A stretch of DNA of 64,000 bases from Mesostigma viride (Eukaryota; Streptophyta; Mesostigmatophyceae; Mesostigmatales; Mesostigmataceae), in assembly GCA_009746045.1 (NCBI GenBank), contig RPFO01000065.1, positions 6,205,387 through 6,269,386 of the forward strand, in the 5' to 3' direction. This document shows positions 48,601 to 60,600 of the stretch, piece after piece. Each line of letters opens with the position of its first letter. The first letter of the stretch is position 1. Position numbers and translations under genes: made by a program. The notes below the pieces were generated by a model. That model searched no databases, had not been told where the DNA came from, and saw only the letters and a list, made by a program, of their open reading frames with translations.

Positions 48601-51600
48601 TCCCTTGCATTCCCGCCTTGGTTCCCGCACGAAAAATTTGGCTGCCGGACCTCGGATGAGCGCGAAAACCCCATTATACGCGCGCTTATACGAATTATTC
48701 GCCGTATTATACGTAAAAATACGCAAATCGTATATAACGGATAAAAATTATCCGCTCGACCTTGTATAACGCGTATTATACCGTATAATACCGTATAATA
48801 CGCCGTATAATGGAACTCTGGTGTCTGTGAGAATGTGTGTGTGTGTTTGTGTGAGTATGTGTGTGCAGGTGTAGGTGCGTGTGTATGCAGGTGTATGTGT
48901 GTGTGTGTGTGTGAGTATCTGTGTGTGAGCGTCAGTGTCTTGGGTTACAGAAAAATGGATGAAGGCTTGTGTAATGTCTCACGTACGGCTGGGTAATTGC
49001 TTGCCAGGTGGCTCTCCTGCATCATTGCGATTGCCCCGCATGGCTTGCCGTCAACTGTTTGCATCCTAATCATGAAGCAAGCGCTATGAAGCAAGCACCA
49101 CAAAGCAAGCACTATGAACCAAGCACTGCGAAGCAAGCACTACAAAGCAAGCACTACAAAGCAAGCACTAAAAAGCAAGCACTACCAAAAAAGCACTGCG
49201 AAGCAAGCATTATAAAGCAAGCAGATAATGCAGGCATTCGTGCTTCATGCATCTGCTGCTTGCTCCTGCTTCCTGCATGGCTGATCTCCTGCTTGCATGG
49301 CATACATGCCCCCCCCCACGCCCTGACCATCACACACCGCTGGCTCATATCAACGGTGTTCCGCCCTCTCTTTTCCTGGCACCCGCGCTTTTTTGTTTTC
49401 CCGCCCACCCATGCCCTTATGTCGCATAAACCAATGCCACCTGGCACCCATCAGGGACGAGGTCGGCGGCGCCCTGTCGCACGTGGTCGTGCTGCAGAGG
49501 TGGGTCGCGGCTGCCCTCACGGTGACGTGACGATAAGTTCTGCAGCTTGAGCCGAATGAGGCGTCTCAGGAAGCCTCACAAGCATGCATCACCCCTGCAT
49601 GCTTGCAAACATTGTTTACATCGTTTATTGTGCCTGCAAAAGTTACTTGTGCATCGTGGTAGCGTAACGCGTGCACCGCGTGCCCAGTCCACATACGCAG
49701 CAGTTTTCCTATGTGCTAGAGGTGCCTGAACAGTGTGAGCAAGTAATTGCAGTAACAGAGTGTGTGGACTTGTGTGGTACCAACAAGTACGGAAACCAAC
49801 CCCTTCCGGGGTTCCCTTCCGGGGGGTGCCTTGCAAAGCCGTAGACCGTCTCCTTTGCTACGAGGTTCTATGTAATGGTCTCTCCCACATCTGATCACGG
49901 CCACCCACGTGTGATGGTCGCCCATAATGACAGTCGCCCGCGCCTTGTTCGTCGCTGACTCACCACACCCTTGCCCCCCACCATTGGTGGGCACCCATGT
50001 GACACTCGCATCTCATCATGGTCACCCTATGCGTGGTCGTCGCCCCCGTGACGTTGATGGTGGTCGCTCTTGTGACATTGGACTATCGTTACCCTCGTGA
50101 CGTTTGATGGTGGCCACTCAATTGTGACGATTGCCCATATGGACCGCCACCCCCGTGTGACGTCTCATCACTGTCGTCCACGCGTGAGGGCTGCCAGGGA
50201 GCTGTCGGAGCTCACGCGCCAGCTGGACGAGTTCCGCCACAAACATGCCGACGCCGAGGCGCGCGCGGCACGCACCGGGGAGCAAGCCGCCGAGCTTAAG
50301 CGCGAGTTGGCGATGGCTGCCAATTCGGTGGCCGGGGCACAGGCGGAGCGGGTGTGTGTGCATGCGCGTGCAGTGACAGCTATGCGTGTGCAAACGAACC
50401 ATTGTGACAGAATGCCCTAAGCAAGCTAGGCAGGCAGTGATCCGCAATTCTTTCTTTCTCTCCCACCCACCCTGAAGGCATCTTGCTTTCGCATGCGGGC
50501 TGAGAAACCTTAAGGCCAGTGTAACTGCTGCTTTTGTAGCAGGGCCCCACCTATTGTTTCAATCTATGCGCGCGCGAGTGAACCGCAGTGCCAGAAAAAA
50601 AAAAGCACAGTGGCAGCGATGGGCAGAAGGAGAATGGAACCCACTGCTCCTTCTCGAAAGATAGCCTCCCAGGGATGGTGGTGTCGGTGACGATGTACTT
50701 AGTTGTAGCCGTGACAAGCGCTGCTCGTTAGCCCAAGTGGACACCCAAGCATGTCGATGAGGCCACTCACCATGTGGGGTATTTCTCACATCGAGCCTGC
50801 GACGGAGACATGGTTCTTCCTCACATCCTGCGTAACATGTATAGAGCCAAGCTTGAGCCTGCCAAAGCTTGTGCCACCCACTGTCATGGGATTTCATGAA
50901 GGTGCGTCAGTAGGTATTGCAGTACATAATAGGGAAAGCGAGTCTTAAGTTTGCCAGCTCACTGAAAGCTAACTTTTATTGTACTCACTATATGTATGCC
51001 AATTCTATGTGTGCTCATAACTGTTGATACGATGGGATGCCAGGACCAAGTCGCGCGGGAACTGCAAGCCTGCCAGGAGAGAAGCGCGGGGTTGCAGTCC
51101 GAGCTAGCGGCTGCGCGGAGCCAGGTGGCGAGTCTGGAGACCAAGGTGGGTGCCAGGGCACTTGGCAGCGTGCATGCCTTCCCTCACAGCATGGCGGCTA
51201 TGCTTGGAGCGATCTCGTGGCGCCCACTTGCCAGCTCAGCTTAGCACACCTTTCGCCATTAGGTGCGCAAGGCTCCTTGACAGCAGCATGTCATGTTGGA
51301 AACAGCTTTCCACCTGCAAAACTGCAGGACGCTCCGTGCGTTCCCTATGGGGCGCACCCCAGTGGGACTGCGTGCTTGACTAATTGATTTGTAACTTGTT
51401 AGTTATAAAAAATTGTGAGATAGTTATTACAGGGCTACATTTGGTGGCTTCCATTTGCTAAAGTCGGGCAGTGATGGGTGCCATGGGAGATTGGGAGTTT
51501 ACCCGACAGTCAACACATGGCGCATGGTCCAGTTTTACACAGTAGCCAGGACATTTGCTCAGGGGCATGCAGTGAGAAAGATGAACCCTGGGTTTGCTGG

Positions 51601-54600
51601 GATGGTTCTTGTTCGCAGCACATGATGCATGCTCAAAGTCGTCTCTGTGTCATGGAGGGTCAATTAATGCCTTACTACTGTTAATGTGGCATACTAGTAG
51701 TCCCTCCGCCCCCGCGGCACCCTCCCCCCCCCCACACACACACTTCCCCGATCCCCCCCCCACTAATCATAGTAGTATAAAAGGATTCAAAAGACAAATA
51801 TGTAAAGGGCAGAAATTCAGTGCCATGATGCCAGTACTTGGCGTCAGAGCATTTCGTTCAAGCCAATAGTTGCGTAATCGCGGCGCTGACCTGTCGTTTA
51901 TGTCTTGCATGGTTGCAGGCCAAGTCCCTGGAAGATGATGTGGGGCAACAGTACGCAACGATGAGCCGCCTTCAGCAGGAGCTGGACGCAAGGGCCGCTG
52001 AGCTGGCATCCGTCAGGGCCAGCGCGGGCAGCGCGGGGGCGCGCGTGCAGGCGCTAGAAGAAGAGAGCCGGAGCGGTGCGGCTGAGCAGGTACGGCATGG
52101 CAGGTCCGAGAGAGGATGGCTGCTATTTTTTGTTTGTTTGTGCGTGTGTGTGTGTTTGTGGATGGTGGCTCGTCGTGTTGTGAGTGAGCGTGTACGTGTG
52201 ACTGAGTGTGCCTATGTCCGTGTGTGTCATGTGTGTGCGCGCGTATGATGGTTCTTTCTGTGTGTGGTGGCTGTGTGCGTCCTCGCCCGTGCGTGTGCAA
52301 AGGTACGTGTGTGAGTATCTGTGTGCACATGTCCATATAAGGTGGCCATGTGGGTGTTTGTGTGCGCCGCACCATAGCTTCGGCATTCTCTGACATGGAG
52401 GGGGGAGACTAAAGACGCCCCATGATGCGCCTCGTGCCTACAGTAGCGACCCCGTGCTTGCTGGCATGGCACCGCGTTGAATGACTGCGCGGCATGAGTG
52501 GCGGATATCACAGCCAATCGACGCGGTTCGCTGTGCTCGCTACCGCAAATAATAATTCTGTTTCCAGCTACCGCAAATAATAATTCTGTTTCCGCGGATG
52601 ATTACACTAGGATGAGGGAATCCCACGGCACCTCTTTCATGGCACAGCCTCCTTACGTTGTGTTGATTAGTAGCTGCATGGCACCTCCTCCTTGTTGATT
52701 AGTAGCTGCCTTACTTAGTGGTACAGTCATGCACGCCTTACGTTGGGTTCGAGGTTTTAGAGGGGTCAACCCAACTAAAGGCGTGAACCCAACTTAAGGC
52801 GTGAAGGTCTCTACTATATTGTACTGATTTGAACTAAAGATACTAAGATATACTATTCTGAACTACTTTGAACTTAGAGTGCTGAAATCCTATGCGACCC
52901 AACTTAAGTCGTGAACACAACTTAAGCCAACCCAACTTAAGGTGTGACTGACGGTAGGTAGTTCGCCGCAGCACATCCCAGCATATCCGCGGAGATTCCA
53001 TGCGCGCCGCTCGCTGTTGTCTCTGCTCCGTTTCCGTCGCGTTTTTGTGCTGTCGCCCGCAGCGCCGCCTCAAGGACGAGCTGGCGCGGTTGGGCATGCT
53101 GCTGTCGGGGCTGGAGGCCGACCGAGCCGAGTTGCAGCAGCAAGGGAAGGAGGGCGCCGAGGTGAGCGCGGCGCTATAAGTAGATGGTGGTATACTGCCC
53201 AAGGTGGTACTGCCCAAGTAGGCAATGGCATGCTGCCCACTCGTACGATGTGGTCGTGTGTAGGCGATCGCGAGTGGTGCGGCGAGCAACATTGCACGGT
53301 GATCGGACTTCCTGCCATGCAGTAGCTTACTAGGATCACTATGTATGTGTGGCACACCATACCTTAAGTAATGGTACTTGCTGTATCAGCCTGGACTCGC
53401 GAGTTCCACATTGTCCACAATTTAGTCGAAGCGCGTGGGATAATGGTTGGCCCATGCCGGCGCACACACAATTACCTGCATAGCTCCTGCCCGTGGGCGC
53501 ATGCTTGGGCCCCTTGCAGGCTCATTGCATCGCCGCGTTTATTTGCAGGGTTGTGTTCCCAGACCCTCGTGTCCCAAGGGCTTGGATTCACCGGAATACC
53601 AAAACAATACAAGAAAGAAAACAATACAAAATTTTCATTTCTCCTTCAATTCAAGCTTGCCCAGTTTGGCTCGCTGCCAAGGCTTGCTTGCCAAGGCTTG
53701 CCTGCCCTTAGAGCCGTGACATAACTCACATGCCCTTAATGGCCAATCCTCTTCTTCCATCTGCCTCGTGACAGGTTGTTTTCTTCTGACCACCCTGGCC
53801 TGACCCTGCCACCCCTTTCCTCCTTCCCCCCAATCTCCGGTTTCTCTGGCTGCTGCCCCCAGGCGCGTGTACAGCTGAGCCTGGCGCTGGCGGAACAGCG
53901 GCGCAAAGGGGACGCCTTGGAGGCGGATAACCACGAGATGGTGTGTGTGGATCGCTTGGGGTGTTGAAGGCCATCGTTAAGGGGTGTGGGGGGGGTACAA
54001 CCACGAGATGGTGTGTGTGGATTGCTTGGGGTGTTGAAGGCCATCGTTAAGGGGTGTGTGGGGGTACAACCTCGAGCTGGTGCGTGTGGATCGCTTGGGT
54101 TGGTGAAGGCCATCGTTAAGGGGGGTGGGGGGGGGTACAACCACGAGATGGTGTGTGTGGATTGCTTGGGGTGTTGAAGGCCATCGTTAAGGGGTGTGTG
54201 GGGGGGTACAACCACGAGATGGTGTGTGTGGATCGCTTGGGTTGGTGAAGGCCATCGTTAAGGGGTGTGTGGGGGGGGGTACAACCACGAGATGGTGTGT
54301 GTGGATTGCTTGGGGTGTTGAAGGCCATCGTTAAGGGGTGTGGGGGGGGGTACAACCACGAGGTGGTGGTGTGTGGATTGCTTGGGGTGTTGAAGGCCAT
54401 TGTTAGTGGGGTGTGGGGGGGTACAACCTCGAGCTGGTGCGCGTTGTTGGATTGTGCTGGCGAACCCGTTTGTTTTCATGTTCGGCTTGTGTTGGTATAA
54501 CCACCAGCTGGTACGTGTGGTTAGCTTGGGTCCGTACGACCTTAGCCTGGTGACGTAACCGAGGCATCTTCACTTTATTTCCGGTTAGCTTATCACTTGC

Positions 54601-57600
54601 TAGCTCCTCTCCTCCACATCGTCTTTTCCACGGCCGCTATCCTGCCTCGCTCCCTCGCATGCCCGCGCCCCTCAGTCCAGTCCGCCTCTTTTGCATGTAT
54701 GTTGATTGGCATGTGCACCGCAGGAGGAGGAGCTGAGTGACGCCAAGCAGCAGCAAGAGAAACTCGCGGCGGAGCGCTTGGCCTTGGAGATGGAGGTCAC
54801 CAAGGTAAGGGGGGGAGGTGAACCTGATGGGAGATGGAGATCACCAAGGTGGGTGGGTGGGTGGGTGGGGTGTAACCCTACGCCCGAAACCCTAAACTGG
54901 ATAAAGGTCGCCAAGGTGGGGGCATTACCAACAGGGAGGGTCGCGTGATGCCTCCCCATCACGCGGTTCTGACAAGGACTTGGCTAAATGTCGTGCTGAC
55001 ACGAGGATGCGCCCATAGAAAGTGCTTTCTCCAAGGAGGAAGTACCCATGTGCGACCACGTAACCGTTTCCTAGACAAGTGCAGCCATCTTACAATGAAC
55101 CTGCGGCCATTACTTATCGGTCCAACACTGTCATCCGTACAATGCGCATGTGCTGCCATGGCGGCAGGGGCTGGAATCCAAGCACTTTTTAACTTAAGTT
55201 GGTGTGCGGAGCGATTGTGCCCACCTGCACTTGCCTCCCTACTTGTGAAATGCCATATCCGTTGGCACGCCAATTCAAGTATCATGTCCCTGTCATACCC
55301 TAATTTATAGTACAGTGTCGTATCGTATCGTATCGTATCGTATCGTATCGTATCGTATCGTATCGTATCGTATCGTATCGTATCGTATCGTATCGTATCG
55401 TATCGTATCGTATCGTATCGTATCGTATCGTATCGTATCGTATCGTATCGTATCGTATCGTATCGTATCGTATCGTATCGTATCGTATCGTATCGTATCG
55501 TATCGTATCGTATCGTATCGTATCGTATCGTATCGTATCGTATCGTATCGTATCGTATCGTATCGTATCGTATCGTATCGTATCGTATCGTATCGTATCG
55601 TATCGTATCGTATCGTATCGTATCGTATCGTGTCGTATCGTATCGTGTCGTATCGTATCGTATCGTATCGTATCGTATCGTATCGTATCGTATCGTATCG
55701 TATCGTATCGTATCGTATCGTATCGTATCGTATCGTATCGTATCGTATCGTATCGTATCGTATCGTATCGTATCGTATCGTATCGTATCGTATCGTATCG
55801 TATCGTATCGTATCGTATCGTATCGTGTCGTGTCGTGTCGTGTCGTATCGTATCGTATCGTATCGTATCGTATCGTATCGTATCGTATCGTATCGTATCG
55901 TATCGTATCGTATCGTATCGTATCGTATCGTATCGTATCGTATCGTATCGTATCGTATCGTATCGTATCGTATCGTGTCGTGTCGTATCGTATCGTGTCG
56001 TGTCGTATCGTATCGTATCGTATCGTATCGTATCGTATCGTATCGTATCGTATCGTATCGTATCGTATCGTATCGTATCGTATCGTATCGTATCGTATCG
56101 TATCGTATCGTATCGTATCGTGTCGTATCGTATCGTATCGTGTCGTGTCGTGTCGTGTCGTGTCGTGTCGTGTCGTGTCGTGTCGTGTCGTGTCGTGTCG
56201 TGTCGTGTCGTGTCGTGTCGTGTCGTGTCGTGTCGTGTCGTGTCGTGTCGTGTCGTGTCGTGTCGTGTCGTGTCGTGTCGTGTCGTGTCGTGTCGTGTCG
56301 TGTCGTGTCGTGTCGTGTCGTGTCGTGTCGTGTCGTGTCGTGTCGTGTCGTGTCGTGTCGTGTCGTGTCGTGTCGTGTCGTGTCGTGTCGTGTCGTGTCG
56401 TGTCGTGTCGTGTCGTGTCGTGTCGTGTCGTGTCGTGTCGTGTCGTGTCGTGTCGTGTCGTGTCGTGTCGTGTCGTGTCGTGTCGTGTCGTGTCGTGTCG
56501 TGTCGTGTCGTGTCGTGTCGTGTCGTGTCGTGTCGTGTCGTGTCGTGTCGTGTCGTGTCGTGTCGTGTCGTGTCGTGTCGTGTCGTGTCGTGTCGTGTCG
56601 TGTCGTGTCGTGTCGTGTCGTGTCGTGTCGTGTCGTGTCGTGTCGTGTCGTGTCGTGTCGTGTCGTGTCGTGTCGTGTCGTGTCGTGTCGTGTCGTGTCG
56701 TGTCGTGTCGTGTCGTGTCGTGTCGTGTCGTGTCGTGTCGTGTCGTGTCGTGTCGTGTCGTGTCGTGTCGTGTCGTGTCGTGTCGTGTCGTGTCGTGTCG
56801 TGTCGTGTCGTGTCGTGTCGTGTCGTGTCGTGTCGTGTCGTGTCGTGTCGTGTCGTGTCGTGTCGTGTCGTGTCGTGTCGTGTCGTGTCGTGTCGTGTCG
56901 TGTCGTGTCGTGTCGTGTCGTGTCGTGTCGTGTCGTGTCGTGTCGTGTCGTGTCGTGTCGTGTCGTGTCGTGTCGTGTCGTGTCGTGTCGTGTCGTGTCG
57001 TGTCGTGTCGTGTCGTGTCGTGTCGTGTCGTGTCGTGTCGTGTCGTGTCGTGTCGTGTCGTGTCGTGTCGTGTCGTGTCGTGTCGTGTCGTGTCGTGTCG
57101 TGTCGTGTCGTGTCGTGTCGTGTCGTGTCGTGTCGTGTCGTGTCGTGTCGTGTCGTGTCGTGTCGTGTCGTGTCGTGTCGTGTCGTGTCGTGTCGTGTCG
57201 TGTCGTGTCGTGTCGTGTCGTGTCGTGTCGTGTCGTGTCGTGTCGTGTCGTGTCGTGTCGTGTCGTGTCGTGTCGTGTCGTGTCGTGTCGTGTCGTGTCG
57301 TGTCGTGTCGTGTCGTGTCGTGTCGTGTCGTGTCGTGTCGTGTCGTGTCGTGTCGTGTCGTGTCGTGTCGTGTCGTGTCGTGTCGTGTCGTGTCGTGTCG
57401 TGTCGTGTCGTGTCGTGTCGTGTCGTGTCGTGTCGTGTCGTGTCGTGTCGTGTCGTGTCGTGTCGTGTCGTGTCGTGTCGTGTCGTGTCGTGTCGTGTCG
57501 TGTCGTGTCGTGTCGTGTCGTGTCGTATCGTATCGTATCGTATCGTATCGTATCGTATCGTATCGTATCGTATCGTATCGTATCGTATCGTATCGTATCG

Positions 57601-60600
57601 TATCGTATCGTATCGTATCGTATCGTATCGTATCGTATCGTATAGTATCGTATAGTATAGTATAGTATAGTATAGTGCCGGGGCGCAATGCTGTGGAGAG
57701 AGCGCTCTGCGGCCTGCCCACTTGTGCCAGTGAGAGAAGCTAGGGCGCCCTCCCTCCTTATCGCTGTGTATATAGGGTTGAAGGTTCCTTTACTCTGTAT
57801 TGGCACCCACGTGACGCAGTCACGTCCTTATTAAATAATTCATTAATTAAGTATGGTATAGTATAGTCTTGTATAGTCTTGTATACTTTAGTATAGTGAA
57901 GTATAGTATATTTTATATGGGCTGCATGTTCGTGTCCCAGTCCGTGATGTGACGCGTGGCTCATCTCTTTTGTTGTGCTCATCTCTCATGGCAACCACGC
58001 GTGCCTGCCACCCACGCACACCCGCCATGCACATCGCCACGTTTACTGTATGCTTTATCTTGTTGTAAGCTGGCAGCTCCGCAGCACCGTCACGGCACTG
58101 GAACACGAGTGCAGCGTGCTCAAGCAGGAGCTCGCGGCGCACACCTCCAAGGTAGGGGTCTATTTCTAGCTCTAATTAGCACACCTCCAAGGCGCACGCT
58201 GCGCACACGTCCAAGGTAGGGGCATGACCTCTTTGATTACTGGGTCCTTTGCTACTTGGCTACTTGGCTACTTGGCTACTTGGCTACTAGGTTACTAGGT
58301 TACCAGTTGACCCACCTTTAAGGTACAGGCAAGGTCCCTTCTATTACCAGTTCTAATTAGCACACGTCCAAGGTGCGGACATGGTACCTGTGGTTAGTTC
58401 TGATGAGCCCACCCAGGAGGACGCTTCGGGGGGGGGGGGGGGGGGGGCAACCCATGCAGGCAGATGTGTGTGGAGGAGAAACCACGAGACACCCTTGCGG
58501 CGGGGGGGAGGGGGGGGCGGGCGGGGGAGAGGGGGGGGGGGGGGGGGGGGAGGGGAACGCTTATTTGGAACATTTACATGGAACATGCATGTTTTTAGGA
58601 CCCACGACTTTACCAACCCATAAAAAGCCACGTGTGCATTTCAACTCGGGCGCTACCAAGACCGCACGAACGCGAGCAAGGTAACAGCATCACCCGCATC
58701 GCTGGCCTTTTCACAACGAGCATTTGGCACTGGCCTCTGCCACTGGGGCTCTTGCATATCTATCCTCTTCCGTCCTTGCTTAGTAATGTTTGGTCCGTTT
58801 ATTCGCGGTTCGCGTGCAACCCCGATGTGCCCGATGCTGGCAGCTGTCGCGAGCTGAGGCAGGACAGCTGGCGCTGACCCGTGACCAGGCCAACCTGCAG
58901 CGGCTGCAGCCACGCGTGGAGGAGCTCCAGGAAGAGGTGCGGCGGCTGGCCAAGGGGGAAGCTGAGCGGGCGGTGGCCGAGAAGACGCTGCGGCAGCAGC
59001 TTAACGACGCGAGGGACAAGGGCCGCACGTCGGAGGCAGAGAAGGTGAGGATGTCTGGGTAGGCCTGGATAGGCCTGGGATAGGCCTGGATAGGGTGTCC
59101 CTGGTGGACTGGTCGGATGTCGTAGTTTGAAGGGTCACACCTTACCCAGGTTCATGTATATCACCCTGGTTCATGTATACTTTGTACGTACGGAGTCTGG
59201 ACGGCTGGGCGCTAGGAACTTGGCAGTGAATAAGGGCTGCCTCGCAAAGCGGTTGCATGTGCCGCCAGGATCCCTCCCGCCTGGTGTGCTTCCTGGACAG
59301 GCTCTGGAGATTTTGCCACAGGGAAGGGGGGGGGGGGGGGGGACAGCGGGCAGAATGGTCCAAACAAAAAGCCCTCCACTTTGCCCTACTTCATGGGTAC
59401 AAAAGACACTACGGGGCCTAGGTAGTTTCCCGCGTGGTCTACTTTCTTCTCAATGGAAGCGCAGGAATAGTCACACCTCTGGATAGGCAAGCCAGCTTGC
59501 TTATCTGCTCCTTTAGGGAACAGTGCCAGGTTGAGCGTTGGTGTTTGTGTGGTAGCTGCTCATGTCATAGCTGCTTGTGCTGAAGCTGCATGTGACACGC
59601 CTTGTGAGCGGCGAGAATGGGCTACTACCACAGCTTCGTGCCCCATCATGCGCACCTGTTTTTTACCCTGTGCTTTTTACACTATGCTATGCTATACTTT
59701 AGTGTAGTATACGACGCTGTGTCACCCTCGTCTGAAGCTGGGTTGACTTGCCAAGCACCTTATGCTATCGTGCGGCATGGTTGATGACGAGTATTGACCT
59801 TTGCATTTCTTGCCATTTTTCTCTTCTTTTTCTCCCTTCTTCATTGTTTCCCTTTCCTTCCTTCCGCTCATTCTCCTCCAGGCCGCCCTCTCGGACCAGC
59901 TGGCCGACTGCCAGCGGGAGCGGGACTATCTGGCCTCACTGCTGCAGGTAAAAATACCGATACTTCAAGGAACTATAGACGAACCTATATGCTTGTAGTA
60001 GTATGATGATAGGGTTAATTATGGGGTTAATTATGGGGTTGAACCACATTGTGGGAGGACACCGCGGGGGATGTGCATGCCATCCGTGCATCGCGTGGGC
60101 AAGGCTCATGCCATCACCAAAATATGAAAGTTGATGTAATATTTCTATACTACTATACATGTATTACTACTTCTATATATACATGTATTACTATATGCAT
60201 GTATTACTATATATGTATTACTGTATCTGTATTACTGTATATGTACTGTTACTATATGTGTACTACTAATACTATATATTCTGATACAGGTGGTCCCGCT
60301 GCTGCCCAGCAGTTGCCCCGTTGAGCAGTCAGGTGCATCATCTTGTTGTGCGACATACTGGCATACCGACCCACACTTCTCCTAAAGGGCTGCTTCTATT
60401 CCTTTTGTTGCCAGCAAGAGCATGATGCTCCAAGTAGTAACGGTTTTCTCCTTTGGTGCAGATGAGACGGACAATGGGAGTGCCTGCTACCATCCCCCAG
60501 CCCACGCCACGCACGTGGTCGTTTGGTCGAGGGCCTGGGGCTGGGCTTCATGGCAGCATCTTTGTTATGTGCATACAAAACGAGCCTTCAGAAGTCATGT

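Noticed and set aside
52123-52386. Thr/His-rich minus-strand frame
   Set aside because: Translation of TG-rich intron sequence.
54959-57806. Very long open frames (up to 920 codons) on both strands
   Set aside because: They are translations of the TATCG/TGTCG pentamer, which lacks stops in several frames; no start context, motif or non-repeat coding.
60290-60345. Extra BLD10 exon after ctgatacag
   Set aside because: The peptide VVPLLPSSCPVEQ is not coiled-coil-like, and exons 18 and 19 already join in phase.
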